DNA of 64,000 nt, taken from contig NC_089187.1 of NCBI RefSeq assembly GCF_947507565.1, positions 1,364,001 to 1,428,000 of the forward strand, written 5' to 3'. Origin of the DNA: Oscarella lobularis (taxonomy: Eukaryota; Porifera; Homoscleromorpha; Homosclerophorida; Oscarellidae). The notes below the pieces were generated by a model. It saw only the letters and a program-made list of their open reading frames with translations, was not told the origin of the DNA and did no database searches. Made by a program: the position numbers and the translations under genes. Of the stretch, positions 33,163 to 43,926 are shown in pieces (within the stretch, counting starts at the first letter, position 1; every line of letters begins with the position of its first letter).

Positions 33163-34250
33163 TCATTTTTCATACACGATGTCGCTTGTTACATCGTTTT
33201 CGCCTTCGTCATTGTCGTTTTCGTCCCCGTCGCCATTGTCACCTTCTTCCCCGTCGTCATTGTAGTAGTCGTCGTCGTTATCGTCTTCGCCTTCCTTTCT
33301 TTTTTGAAAGATTGTCATATTTCGGCCAAAGAATACTTCGAACGGGCTCAGCTTCCCTCTAAGGGCGCGATGAGAAGCGCTGTTGTACAAGCCTTGATAG
33401 TGGTTGAGTTTGTCCGCCCAGAAAAATTGTCGACCGTTCTTCTCATGTTCCATTCTGTCGTGTTCAATTTTTCTTTTCCATGAGCCATGTGAACGTTCGA
33501 CTTTTCCTTGACTCTGAGGATGATACGGAGATGATCGATTGACTTTAATGCGATGACGTCGACAGTAGTTCTCAACTGCTCCATGAAATTCCCCGCCGTT
33601 GTCACATTGTATGTTTTTTGGCCGTCCGACGAAGGAATATATTTCTTTCAGTTGGTCAGCCACAAAAACAACCGTTTTGGCTTGCAACTGTCGAATAAAA
33701 AGCATTCGACTAAAGACGTCAATAACTGAAAGGACATACGTATATGTATGACCGTCTCTGCCGATGCAAGGTTTCTTGGAATAGTCGACTAAGTCGATTT
33801 GATTTCTTCCCATGACAGTCGAACTTTCGATTGGTCTGAAAGTGCCTTTGTTCGAAAATTTCAGCGCCGTTTTGTAGTGCTCCGGGTTGTTATTCAACCA
33901 GCGCTTGATCGAGGGAATTGATATTCCAGCATAATGATCAGCAATTCTTTTAAAGAGCTTCCGAGGACCTTCTTCATGGGTTTTATTATGAAACCATGAC
34001 ATTACTCGATCAATATCTGATGACTTGAGAGCAATCTGAACTAGCCGAATTCCTGTACAAAAACCAAACAGTTCACATCCTTATCATCGACTGGCGAAAA
34101 CGTCTTCCGACATTCTAAACATTGCCGTCTAAGATAGTTGTACATCTTTTTGTCTATCGCCCGCGTTGGACTGTTTCTTGACAAGACTGGGAAAGTGTTC
34201 GTCACCACAAACTGAAGAAGTCTGTCGTATACGTCGTCAGGAATAGATGA
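33163..34250 (-). CDS. Ginger/KRBA2-like integrase, partial
   Basis: The main exon (34002-33163) encodes an HTH-like segment and an rve integrase core with D in NQIDLVDYSKKP, D in NIQCDNGGEFHG and E in SQGKVERSHGSWKRKI (spacing typical of integrases). It ends in a long Asp/Glu/Asn tail (33300-33175) encoded by a GTC/TCG-rich simple repeat. An upstream exon (about 34250-34050: DDVYDRLLQFVVTNTFPVLS, KKMYNYLRRQCLECRKTF) fits the N-terminal part, with an acceptor at about 34253. This architecture matches Ginger-type DNA transposons and the derived KRBA2 gene. The 5' end was not found; a MITE sits 30 bp upstream. No frame lesions were seen in the main exon. Confidence 0.75.
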
Positions 34251-34288
34251 AAACCCTCTAGTACCAGCGTCCTACGCTTGTGCAGGCT

Positions 34289-35010
34289 TAGTCTCGATTT
34301 CCAGACCCTCTCCAGCGCGCTAAGATGCGTGGTGGGCGGGGTGGGGCGCTGGAGATGGTCTGGACGAACACTGTGCAAAGTCGTGTGTGCACTATACGGG
34401 GACTGAACCGACCATGGACCAATCATCGATCGAGCAACCGCGCCGGTTGCTCGATCGCTGATTCGCCGTAGCCCTAAACGAGTTATGACGCACTAAACTC
34501 TAATGGAATTATCTACGGCCACCAAAGTTCCTCGAAAGAGACCCCACTTTACGACGTCCGGAAAGTTCGTCGCCTTCGCGTGTCGAGGAAATAGCATAGT
34601 CGCATTGCCTTGCGTCCACAAGTCGCGCAACGGCAACACTCGCGTGTCGTCTCGAGGAAATAGCGTAATCGCATTGCGTCCACGAATCGGAACTTAAGTG
34701 GACATTCGCAAAAGGCGACGAACGTTCTCGACTCATTTCTGCGGACGTCGTAAAGTGGGGTCTCTTTTGAGGCACTTCGGTGGCGTAGATAATCCCATTA
34801 GGTTTAGGTTGCGTCATAACTCGTTTAGGGCTTCGGCGAATCAGCGATCGAGCAACCGCTCCGGTCGCTCGATCGGTGATTGGTCCATGGTCGGTTCAGT
34901 CCCCGTATAGTGCACACACAACTTCGTATAGTGTTCGTACAGACCCTCTCTAGCGCCCCACCCCGCCTACGCATTCTAGCGCGCTGGAGAGGGTCTGGAA
35001 ACCGAGGCTA
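34289..35010. mobile_element. MULE-type MITE with about 290-bp inverted repeats
   Basis: The left arm starts TAGTCTCGATTTCCAGACC at 34289. The right arm ends with the complement of TAGCCTCGGTTTCCAGACC at 35010. Complementarity continues, with scattered mismatches, for about 290 bp on each side, so the 722-bp element is nearly a perfect foldback. A 9-bp direct duplication, GTGCAGGCT, lies at 34280-34288 and 35011-35019. Long inverted repeats plus a 9-bp duplication are the hallmarks of Mutator-like elements. It has no coding capacity. The centre contains a diverged duplication of TCGAGGAAATAGC plus GCATTGC. Confidence 0.88.
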
Positions 35011-35019
35011 GTGCAGGCT

Positions 35020-35779
35020 AACCAACAAAGCTTTTTATCTTTATCGGAACCTGCGACTTCGACTCGCTCTTTGCTAGAGAAAACGCACATTATTTTGAGG
35101 AAATCGAACCTACTGCTCTCAAACAGAACAATATCCGTTCTTGCTGTAATTCGCTGTGCTGCATTGGCTGTAATAAGAAATTAATAATGTACGTATAGCA
35201 TTAAACATTGAATGTGCCTGGAGTCTTTTAAGCGATGGCATTTTCTATTGTAAGTTGCTTTCCCTTTGTTGCAAGTTAAATATCTTTACCTAGTAAATTA
35301 TAAAAATCTTTGAAAAACTTTTAACGGTCATCACGAAAAACACAGCAAGTTTTGCTTGGATAGATGCTATTTTGAAGAAAGTACTCTTCCAACGTCCACT
35401 GAGAGCATCGATATCTTTTCTGATTTCCAATTTTTCGTTTGTCGCAAGATGTAAAGAGCAACTCTCGTTGTCTCCAGGAAAGAACTCTTTTTTGGCAGTC
35501 TTCGTGAGATCATCGCACGTGCTATCACGTCTCACGGAGAAGATCCGACGCAGGTCAAAATTTTTTCTTGGTTTAAAAAACCTATGTGAAACATACAAAG
35601 AATACCTTTCACACCGTCAAACACCTGCAACACAAATTCTCTTATCACAAAACATGGCATATGCACGAAGGGAAGCCGTTACAACCTCCTAAGAACGAAA
35701 ACGCAGGTATGCCAAAAAGCACGATTACAAGACGTCAACCTTCAAATATGCCCACCAGACCCTACAATCAAATTAACAC
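35020..35779. other. unassigned stretch left of the split LINE
   Basis: A minus-strand frame 35598-35290 (TKTAKKEFFPGDNESCSLHL, DIDALSGRWKSTFFKIASI) and plus frames over the same bases are open. Composition favours neither strand clearly, and no domain was recognised. Confidence 0.25.
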
Positions 35780-35895
35780 TAGATACGGAACACTGAAGAA
35801 GAACAGATAGATAGACGACGACGCCAATAACACAAAAGTACTTTTACCAGCCCGACCCTCAGAGCGTTGTACGAAATTTCCAAGGCGATTGAGGA
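35780..35895 (-). pseudogene. LINE C-terminal end, left fragment of split gene
   Basis: Minus-strand reading ends SSIALEISYNALRVGLVKVL, CYWRRRLSIC. The YWRRRLS block is the usual final segment of the LINE-type protein whose preceding part lies at 43660-43119. The two pieces are in the correct order and orientation if the 35898-43116 insertion is removed, and they join at a TA. Confidence 0.55.
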
Positions 35896-36820
35896 TACAA
35901 ACCTGTCTACTCCGACCAGCCGTCGTTCCAGAAAAATCGGTCGGATAAAGCAGGTGGTCGCACTAAAGAATTCCTGCAGCACAAGTGTCAATACTAGAGA
36001 ATGATGGCCCGGTGTTCACCGTGTTGCCATCATGCAGAGCCTCCCACCGCTTACCGTACGCGAGTGCATTACATAGTGTGACGTCATATTTTTTATGTTG
36101 TCACATATACACGTGGTCATTACAGCCGTTAGCTACTACAGCTCAGTCCTACCTACATGCTGTAAATACTTGCATGATTGCAATGTTTTCCTAAATAGGC
36201 ACTTTTCTGACATACTGTTTTTTTGAGGAGGACCTATGCATGTGTACGGGTCATATTTCCTGTTACCCGTACGTACATACCCACCCACATACCACATACT
36301 GTACATGGATACTTTTGATTGTGACGTCAGAGCGTGACAATCAAAACTGTCGTTTCGGCTTCTCAGCGCATTTATAACACGGAAAATAGCACAGATCAAT
36401 TGGAAACGAAGGTTTCTAAGCATTTTTTCTGTTTATGAAAGAAAAAACGCTTTATTCGCGCCGTAAATCGCCTTTTTCGGGTCACCGTTTTGGGTCCCAT
36501 TTAGCGCATGCGCTTTACAAAGTAAGGGTTTTTCTTATGTGACGTCACAATACAGCGTCTCGAACAGACATACATACAGACACTTCCGGCCTTGGGATCA
36601 CGTTTGAGAGAGCCTCCCTCGCCGTTATACGGGCTCGCAAACTGCGTTTGCCACCCGTACAACTGCGGTGGTCGGCTCATAATATAATATGTGATAATAA
36701 TAATCACTATTATAATACGTCATACTAACTCGCAAAAATCTGCATTCTAACCATGCTTCAACGTCTGTTTCAGCTGTCCAACGTCTCTTTTAGCTAATAC
36801 TTGCAAAGTAGTCGTGAATA

Positions 36821-38389
36821 CTACTCTGTTTTTTTGGACTTTATCAACTCCACGCCACGATAATTGATAATACTTTGAATTTCCTTGACACGAGAAAGAA
36901 GGTCGGTGTCCAATTTCTTTCGACAGAATTCTTCAATATCATTGAGGCTTGCAGCAACTTGAATGTATGTCTTGATTTTGACTTCTTCGTGTTCATCTTC
37001 GAACTCACTCTGAGTCATTGCTGTCTTCGTCAGAGGACGCGTCTTTTCCTTCGTCTGTAGCACTAGACATTTTTTGGCCTTTGTGAACAGATGTTCTTCC
37101 CAAGAGTTGTCTAGAGTAGGAAACGTTGCTAACTCATCGTCCATAGAAAGGAATTCATCGACATTTTCTCTGCAGAGTTCCTGAAGTTCTTGTTCAGCGG
37201 TGATAATTTGAGAATTTTCATCAACAGCATCGGGAACTGCAATGCCTGCAATTTGAAATCCCGCTTTTCGGAAGCAAGCAAGCTGAAATTGTACATGCTT
37301 TGACACCTCTCCAGGATTTGATGGCATCGAGCACATTTACACTTCTGCTAACTTCCTCTGCAGTAGACACCTCATCAATACGTGCGATAACGTGGCGTAG
37401 CAAATCATTTCTGTAATATGCTTTCATTGCTCTGATTATGCCTTGATCAAGTGGCTGTAAGCGAGAAGTGGTATTTGGTGGAAAAAACTGCAGCGTAATA
37501 TTTGTTAGTTTCAAATGCTGATGACATGAGGCGTTATCACAAAATAAGAGAATTCTTCGATTTGCTTTTTCTAACTCGCAGTTAACGGAAACAATCCACT
37601 TTTTAAAAATGTCACTTGTCATCCAAGCCTTTCTATTTGCTCTCCAGATAACAGGAAGATCACTTTTGCTGACGCCTTTGAAACAGCGTGGGGTCTCAGA
37701 CTTCCCAATAACGAGAGGTCGTAGTTTCTCTCCCAACAGAGAGCAGCAAAGCAGAACTGTAATCCTTTCCTTTGCTTTCTTGCCCCCCTTGCACTGATCT
37801 CCCTTCAGAACAAGTGATTTTGTTGGCAGGGCACGATAAAACATTCCCGTTTCATCCAAATTAAAAATATTTGCTGGTTCAAATTCCTTGCATATATGGG
37901 GAATGCGAGCTTGCCACTCATTCACCGTCACTTCGCTAACACTGGCAGCTTCTCCAGATAAGCAAGAAAACACGATGCCATTTCGCTTTCGGAAAGATTC
38001 GAGCCACCCGTTTGAGGCATGGAAATTTTCGATGCCCAACTTCCTGGAAAAAACTCGAGCTTTCTCCTGTAGAAGAGGACCTGATAGCGGAATGTTCTTT
38101 GACCGTGCACACTTGAACCACTCTAGCGTTAGTTCGTTTACGCGCTCGTTTCCTGTTGCTCTCATTTTTCTCTTCCTCTCGATGGGAACCCCTTCGGAGT
38201 AGGCCTTCAAAATATCACTTTTGTTTTTGATAATCGTTTGTACTGTATTTGAGTCTTTCCCACGTCAAACCGCTCGGCAATTTTTCTTGCCGACAGGCCT
38301 TCATCTGCCAAAGAAATCACTTTGACTCCGTCTCCCAAGGACAGTTCTTTTCGCTTTTTGATGCCATTGCAAGAGAATGTCGGGTTCAC
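36821..38389 (-). pseudogene. Tigger/pogo transposase with CENP-B-type HTH
   Basis: The N-terminus (38389) has KKRKELSLGDGVKVISLADE and GLSARKIAERFDVGKTQIQ (psq-type HTH). CENP-B HTH follows (ERVNELTLEWFKCARSKNIP, GWLESFRKRNGI), then the DDE core: D in IFNLDETGMFYR, D in LLFCDNASCH and D in LQPLDQGIIRAMK, the DDD triad usual for pogo/Tigger. The C-terminal part (VQFQLACFRKAGFQIAG, then an acidic region) is in another frame. Frame changes near 38240 and 37330 indicate decay. Upstream on the same strand lies a HIRAN gene. Confidence 0.8.
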
Positions 38390-38544
38390 AGCTTCTATAG
38401 AAAACGAAAAAGGTTTTCAGCTGCGCTAAAGCATGCGTGGGAGAAGTCACGTGTAGCGCACGGGAGAGAAGACAGGTCACAACATCAGGGTGTCTCAACA
38501 TTAATTTTTCATGGAAACAATTACTCAGTTTCGCACAAACCATT

Positions 38545-39262
38545 CTAAATGTCATAAAGGCTGTTTCCGCAATGCCAACAATAATTAACAGCTTTTTTGG
38601 GCGGGGGCCCTTTGTCGTCGTCGTCGTCTTCTTCTTTTGTTTGAGTTCTTGTTTCAGCTGTGCTGCAATCTGTTATTGTTTCTTCTACGAACTCCTCTTC
38701 CATTCCACCTTCTTTCTGAGTTTCAGCTGTTGTTGCATATAGCGGTATAATTGGGGATTCGCCTTCTATTTCTTGTGCCACATGAACGTATGAGGAAGAA
38801 TCTTTCCACCAAAGCCGTAGGTTCACTGACTCGAAATTCTGGAAAAGCTCCAAGCACTCAGTTTTGGAGAGGTACTCTTCTCTAGCGATGATTTGAATTT
38901 GAATATTCCATGCTCTGTACCTCCAGCTGCGATTTCCATTTCAGATGTAGAAAAAGGTGTTCCAATCAAATTCCCGACAGTTACAACGCACTGGAGAATA
39001 AGACGTTGAATAAATTTAGCTTTCTATACCCTCTAAGGACGAGCTTCTTCATATCGAGCATTGGGGCAAGTACGGAGGCTGCTTTTTGTTCAATATATCC
39101 AACATCGAAGCCTTCGTGAATGACCATGATAGCATTTTTGTCGTACCCATTGCTTTCTTCGCGTTTGAAAACGCAGCGGGATCCGTCATGGAGTTTTTCC
39201 CAAACAGGACGCATTCGCACTCCCATAACTTTGCAGCACAAGAAGAGAACGGCCGAGGACAT
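38545..39262 (-). pseudogene. HIRAN-domain gene inside the Tigger element
   Basis: Exon 1 begins at the internal ATG 39262 (MSSAVLFLCCKVMGVRMRPV); the longer frame to 39325 runs into the end of transposon B. HIRAN signature: CVFKREESNGYDKNAIMVI and HEGFDVGYIEQKAASVLAPM. Exon 2 begins LIGTPFSTSE, and the expected GNRSWRYRAWNIQIQII block is one frame over, so a 1-bp loss lies near 38945. The protein ends with an acidic tract and NYCWHCGNSLYDI, a Cys pair shared with the HIRAN protein of transposon B. It is on the same strand as and upstream of the Tigger transposase, a different arrangement from transposons A, B and F. Confidence 0.7.
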
Positions 39263-39313
39263 GGCAGACGAAACTAAAACACTGTCGTCACAAGCAAGAC
39301 CGGCGCGAGAGTA

Positions 39314-39341
39314 CAGTGCGCGCACGCATATAGGCCCGCGC
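39314..39341. repeat. left terminal inverted repeat of transposon B
   Basis: Begins CAGTGCGCGCACGCATATAG and continues GCCCGC. It is a perfect complement of 42866-42893 and is preceded by TA. Confidence 0.9.
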
Positions 39342-39579
39342 GTTAGTCTGTTATAGTGACTGCAGTTAGGACGGAATCCTCATCTTTTTAGCTTTTTCTG
39401 TTTTGTTTCAATGATGCATACATCGACAACGTCTTCTTGTCCTGTGCAGATCGGTTTCTAGGATTGGTGTTTTTGTTCTTCCGTGATTGGTCCGTTGCCA
39501 TCACGTGATACTGACCGTTTGTTTTCACGTATCCGTAATACTCGCGCGCGCTATTTCTGCTGACGTCACTGTTTACACA

Positions 39580-41330
39580 ATGAGCGCTCGTTGGCGAAAA
39601 CGGAACCAAGCGAAGGCTAGAATGTCTTTTGCCCGCGCGAAACTGGCGAAGAAAGATTCTGACATGTCCTCCCAACCGGATCCACCGGGAGATTCCGGTT
39701 CATCGACCGGCGACGTACTCGAGAAGGGGCCTGAGCGACTGACTGAGAGCGACGTCTACGCCATAGCAAAAAATTGGGTCAGAGACCCTGAACGCTCTCG
39801 AGAAGACGTCCAAATGATATGTACACTTCTCTTTTGCTATCATCGTCAAGTTCGCCCGCGAGCCAGAGTTATGGAAGCAGCTGCGTATGTTGGGGAGGTC
39901 ACAGGAAAAGGCGAGAAGACGGTCAGAGATTGGGTTAACGAACTGAGGGACAACGACGGCGAATTTCTGGAGTATGGGCGCGGCAAATACAAAAGGATCT
40001 CTTTTCTGACAGATGAACGTTGCCGCGAACTAGCGACCAAATGGGTTCGAGAGAATAGCTGCCGAAAAGGACACCCGAATATGACAATCAGGGACTTTAT
40101 GGACTACGTCAATGAAACGCTGCTTCCTCAATTGCAATCGGAGGACACATTTCCTAAGTCAGTCAGCATGACGACTGCTAGGAAGTTTTTGCATGATCTA
40201 GGATTTCAGAGGACCGATACGACCCGAAAGGGTGTGTACCGCGACGGCCACGAAAGGCCGGATGTTGTTGAGAGCCGCACCCAGTATGTCTGTCGTGTTC
40301 AAGAGCTAGAGAGATCGCACCTGTGTCCTCCACTTCCCAGTGACGTCATTCCCGGTGAACCGCAGCCCTGTCTTCTCTCGGATTCGTCAGCCCCAAGCAT
40401 CCGGTAACGATATTCCATGACGAGTCCACATTTCAGTCGAATGATGATCAGAAGTATGCCTGGGCCTTGCAAGACGATTCATTTATTAAAAAGAAATGTC
40501 GCGGCAGTGGGATCATGATATCCGATTTCATTGAGGAATTTGGCGGGTTCCTCGGTTTCACTGACGAGCAGTACAGGGAGTTTACAACGGAGAACCCTGG
40601 TGTCAATCTGCCACAGAGGGCAAGAATTCGCCTTGAGTACGGCCAAAACAGGGACGGTTATTGGAGGGCCCCAGCATTCCTGGCACAAGTCAAGACGGCA
40701 GTAGCGATAGCCGAGGCAAAATACCCGCGAGCGACACATGATATTGTCTTCGTCTTTGACCACAGTTCGAACCACGCTGCACGCTCAGCTGATGCACTGG
40801 TTGCCAATGCAATGAACGTGAGCGTTGGGGGGAAGCAGCCTAAGATGCGAGATACGGTATGGAATGGTCAACCTCAGAAAATGGTGTGCGACGACGGGCA
40901 ACCCAAAGGCCTTAGAATGGTATTGGAGGAAAGAGGTGTCAATGTGGCGGGAAAACTCAGAGATGAGTTGGTGGCAATTTTGAAGGAGCACTACGACTTC
41001 AAAGCGGAGAAATCAATGGTTGAGTGGTTCATTTTCAGCAGAGGGCACGACTGTTTATTTCTGCCAAAGTATCATTGCGAACTGAACCCTATCGAGAGGG
41101 TCTAGGGTCGTGCAAAGGACGAGACAAGCAAGACCTGCAGATATAACATTGCCTCGCTACGAAGTTCAATCGATCCCTCTCTTGATACGGTTTCAGTCGA
41201 CCTCATTCGAAAATTTTTCAGGAAAACTAGCGAGTTAGTGCAGGCTTATGTTGATGGGAACACCTGCTATACTGTTGACAGTGCAGCTAAGACGTACAAG
41301 TCTCATAGACGTGTTTTTGGAAAGATATAA
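39580..41330 (+). pseudogene. DDE transposase of transposon B (same family as A)
   Basis: The start at ATG 39580 (MSARWRKRNQAKARMSFARA) resembles the basic N-terminus of A. It shares SCRKGHPNMTIRDFMDYVN, RKGVYRDGHERPDVVE, FHDESTFQSNDDQKYAW (first D), IVFVFDHSSNHAARSADALV (second D) and YHCELNPIERV (E). The second D-to-E spacing is 111 residues, as in A. Two lesions: a one-base frame change near 40390, just before the first catalytic block, and TAG at 41103-41105 where a tryptophan codon is expected after ERV. The C-terminus (YKSHRRVFGKI) matches A. Confidence 0.85.
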
Positions 41331-41359
41331 TGAAATTATATTTCTGTTGAGGCGTGCCT

Positions 41360-42348
41360 TTACTGAAACACATTGTATAGACTATTTCCGCATTGCCAAC
41401 AATAGTTCATTGGCTTTGGGCGCTTTGCTGTCGGCTCTCCATCCTTGCCCGCTTTTTGTGAACAGAAGCAACGCACCTCATCGGTCTGACACGAGGAATC
41501 TACCATGGACGGCAGCAGTGTCAGAGTGCTTGTATTCGCCTTTTCCTCGACACTGACGGGCTTTGTCAAATAGCGCACCTGAAGAATCTGAGACTCTTCC
41601 GACATCTCGGGGCTGCGCTGTGAAACGAAGGGTACAAGGGATTGCGATGAGAATGGAATCACGTCTGATTCTCCTAGCAGGGGGTTCTCATTTCCACACT
41701 CCTCCTCTTCCTCTTTCTCCTCCTCCTTCTCCTCCTTCTCCTTGTCCTCCTCTTCCTTCTCCTCCTCCTTCTCCTCCTTCTCCTTGTCCTCCTCTTCTTC
41801 TTCCTTGTTGTCCTTCTCCTTCTCCGCTTTATCGTCATCCTTCTCTTGGGCCGTCTCCACTCGGTGCACGTACGACGGGGTCGAATTGTCCCACCATACA
41901 CGAATGCCTGCGGACTTTACTGCCTCAAAAAAATCTATGCAGATTTTTCGGGGCACGCCTTTCTCCTGGATTTCAAGGCGGATCTGCATAGCCCAAGCCC
42001 GAAACCGCCAGCTTCTATTTCCGTGCGGATCCGTAGAAAAAGGCTCTCCGACGAGTTGTCTGAAGAGCACCATAAGAACTAGAGCTGAAATGACAAAATG
42101 TCTCTTGCTGCTTACCCATTAGCGATGACGGCGTTCTTCTCTAGCATTGGCGAAAGCAGTTGAGCGGCTTCTCGCTCAACGTAGCCCACTTCTTTCCCGT
42201 TTGCAAGCACGACGATAGCGCTCGAGTCGAACTGGTTTTCAGGTTGGCGTCGCAGAAGGCATGGGGTGTAGGCACGCAGATGTGACCAAAGCGGGCTCAT
42301 CCTACACCCTCGAACGCTCACGATCATGCAAATAACTGCAGATGCCAT
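41360..42348 (-). CDS. HIRAN-domain accessory protein of transposon B
   Basis: Exon 1 (start at 42348 or 42399, to about 42114) encodes SVRGCRMSPLWSHLRAYTPC, RRQPENQFDSSAIVVLANGK, EVGYVEREAAQLLSPMLEKN: a HIRAN domain. The donor is GTAAGC. Exon 2 (about 42061-41360) reads LVGEPFSTDPHGNRSWRFRA, then a Lys/Glu-only tract of about 60 residues encoded by a CTCCTT/CTTCTC microsatellite (41695-41845), a Ser/Gln-rich part, and the terminal NYCWQCGNSLYNV Cys pair. No lesions were seen, unlike its partner transposase. The acidic tract length is likely to vary between copies. Confidence 0.8.
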
Positions 42349-42440
42349 AGTTGACGTAGAGTGCGCTATACATACCGTCACGGCCACGTGACGGCTCATC
42401 AGGAAATTAGAATGATGTTAAGTATTATCAAAAATTGATC

Positions 42441-42856
42441 AAGAGCCGGAAAAGCAGTCAATTGAAGTTGAAGCAAATGATCGTCAAGTGCCAGTTAACA
42501 CACGAACCTCCACGATATTCCATACAGGCGTAAATCATAGCCCTTGGAAGAATCTAGTGAACGAACTGATTCTCGGATTTGGGAAAGCTAATTGGAAAAA
42601 CCCTTCAATCAGACGCGTGGAAGGATACAATACAGACACGTTGGAAGCGAGCCGGATTCCTACACGCAGAGGAGCCGAAACTATAGACCGTTTTGCGATT
42701 TCACTCACAAAACGCAGAAACGTTATCCACGCAAATATGAATCATCGCCTTGATTTATTCTTGAAGAAAACAAAAGCTTCGACACTCGACGACGAGCAGA
42801 AACTGCAAGAATGGCTCCCGAGTGACCTAAATTCAAACTACCCGCGCAAATCGTAA
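42441..42856 (+). CDS. unrecognised cargo ORF inside transposon B
   Basis: The frame is open from about 42441 (QEPEKQSIEVEANDRQVPVN) through ATG 42488 to 42856, just before the right terminal repeat. The peptide (GVNHSPWKNLVNELILGFGK, PTRRGAETIDRFAISLTKR, DDEQKLQEWLPSDLNSNY) has coding-like composition but no recognised domain. Transposon A has no counterpart in the same position. It may be a captured gene fragment. Confidence 0.4.
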
Positions 42857-42865
42857 TCGGGTCAC

Positions 42866-42893
42866 GTGCGGGCCTATATGCGTGCGCGCACTG
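42866..42893. repeat. right terminal inverted repeat of transposon B
   Basis: Ends TATGCGTGCGCGCACTG, followed by TA at 42894-42895. It is perfectly complementary to the left end. Confidence 0.9.
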
Positions 42894-43118
42894 TACGGGA
42901 AATTGATTTGATATCAATGCGTGTAGGGCGACGTTGAGCGTATTACAAAGGCTAGATTCTACAAAAGTACGCAAAGGACGATGGTCGTTGGTCGCGTTGA
43001 ACAGGTGGTCGTATTACCAAGGTAAGTTTGCACTGGAAAGAGCTCGTGCAAAAAAAACCGGTCGCATTGAGCATTAGGTCGCAGTATGAGAGTGGTCGCA
43101 TAAACAGGTTTCACTGTA

Positions 43119-43660
43119 TCGCTTGCGTGCTTGCTCCAGCGTCCGAAGTGCTCCGCAACAACCGGAACAAAGCATCATGATGATCCGTTGACACGAACAA
43201 CAGATGAGTACTTCTCGATCTTTCTCTCCCCGCGGATTATTGCTGCAGCCCCATTTTCTACAGCCGCGCGACGACACGCCTCAGAACGCCAGGGATGTGC
43301 CAACGAGATATCGAGCTCGAACGATTCTCCTGTTCCGGTGCCGAAAGCGACGATATCAGGGCGATTATCGTTATTGACATACTCATGACTGGGCTCGTCT
43401 CGGCAAGACAGACCCGCATCTCGGATGCAGTCAGCCCAACCAGATACGACACGGTTGTGTCCCATGTGGGACCGCCGCCATGCTTGCAGGTGACAAGGTG
43501 GTAACCATTTTTATCAATCGGCTTTCCACATTCGAACGTCGAAATGCATGCGGGAAAGGGAAGAGGCTTGCCCAGCGTCAAAAACACTGCTAAGCGAAAA
43601 TCGCAAGGTTTTAGGTGGGCACAGCCTCCAGCCAACGACCGGCATGCTTTCCTTGGCACG
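43119..43660 (-). pseudogene. LINE C-terminal region with zinc knuckle and PD-(D/E)XK-like endonuclease
   Basis: Minus-strand frames read PCDFRLAVFLTLGKPLPFPA, CISTFECGKPIDKNGYHLVT, CKHGGGPTW, then (frame change near 43465) RVVSGWADCIRDAGLSC, NRPDIVAFGTGTGESFELDI, SLAHPWRSEACRRAAVENGA. The RPD...(L)DxSxAHPW pair fits a restriction-like endonuclease, as in the C-terminus of some non-LTR elements. A TGA occurs at the VNGSS position, then VVAEHFGRWSKHASDT runs directly into the Tigger end. The remainder is at 35780-35895. Reverse-transcriptase sequence upstream is missing. Confidence 0.6.
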
Positions 43661-43798
43661 TATGTGGAAATGGTAATTTATTTTGTGCTTTAGTAATTTG
43701 TACTTTTCGTCCATATTCTCTGGAAAAAACAACGACTGATAGTGGAAGAAATGTTGGTTCTCTGTTCCTGGAAGATCCATCCAGTGATTTTCGAAATA

Positions 43799-43825
43799 CC
43801 GTAGACGCTGGTTGTTAGGCGCCGG
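43799..43825. repeat. left terminal inverted repeat of transposon F
   Basis: CCGTAGACGCTGGTTGTTAG followed by GCGCC; the perfect complement ends at 46192. TA lies immediately outside. Confidence 0.92.
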
Positions 43826-43926
43826 CGCTTATGACTCTAGGTTGCAAAGAAATGGGCGCTTAATAAAAAAGTGGGCGCTTAACAGTGGCTCTTTAGCGCG
43901 CGCAGACACTCTTACGCATAAAGAAA

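Larger units (their letters stand above)
39314..42893. mobile_element. transposon B: TA-flanked, DDE transposase relic + HIRAN gene
   Basis: Terminal inverted repeats of 28 bp are perfect: 39314 starts CAGTGCGCGCACGCATATAG and 42893 ends with its complement. TA flanks both sides (39312-39313 and 42894-42895). Size is 3580 bp. Gene order matches transposon A: transposase on plus, HIRAN gene on minus, convergent with about 30 bp between them. The terminal sequence differs from that of A after CAGTGC, so A and B are different families of one lineage. B lies inside the Tigger, so it inserted later. Confidence 0.9.
35898..43116. mobile_element. Tigger-type transposon carrying nested insertions
   Basis: The right end (43116) reads, complemented, CAGTGAAACCTGTTTATGCG, followed by several GGTCGCAT-type subterminal repeats. 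The left end reads CAAACCTGTCTACTCCGACC, the same phrase with a 4-bp gap after CA. TA dinucleotides flank both ends (35896-35897 and 43117-43118). The element contains a Tigger transposase gene (38389-36821), a HIRAN gene (39262-38545) and the complete transposon B. Flanking pieces of one LINE protein on both sides support the boundaries independently. Confidence 0.75.

Noticed and set aside
34202..34426. Minus-strand frame overlapping the MITE and integrase upstream exon as a gene start
   Set aside because: It crosses the 34289 element boundary and is in a different frame from the integrase exon.
39262..39325. Longer N-terminus for the Tigger HIRAN gene
   Set aside because: The extra 21 codons run into the left terminal repeat of transposon B; the internal ATG at 39262 fits the other HIRAN proteins better.
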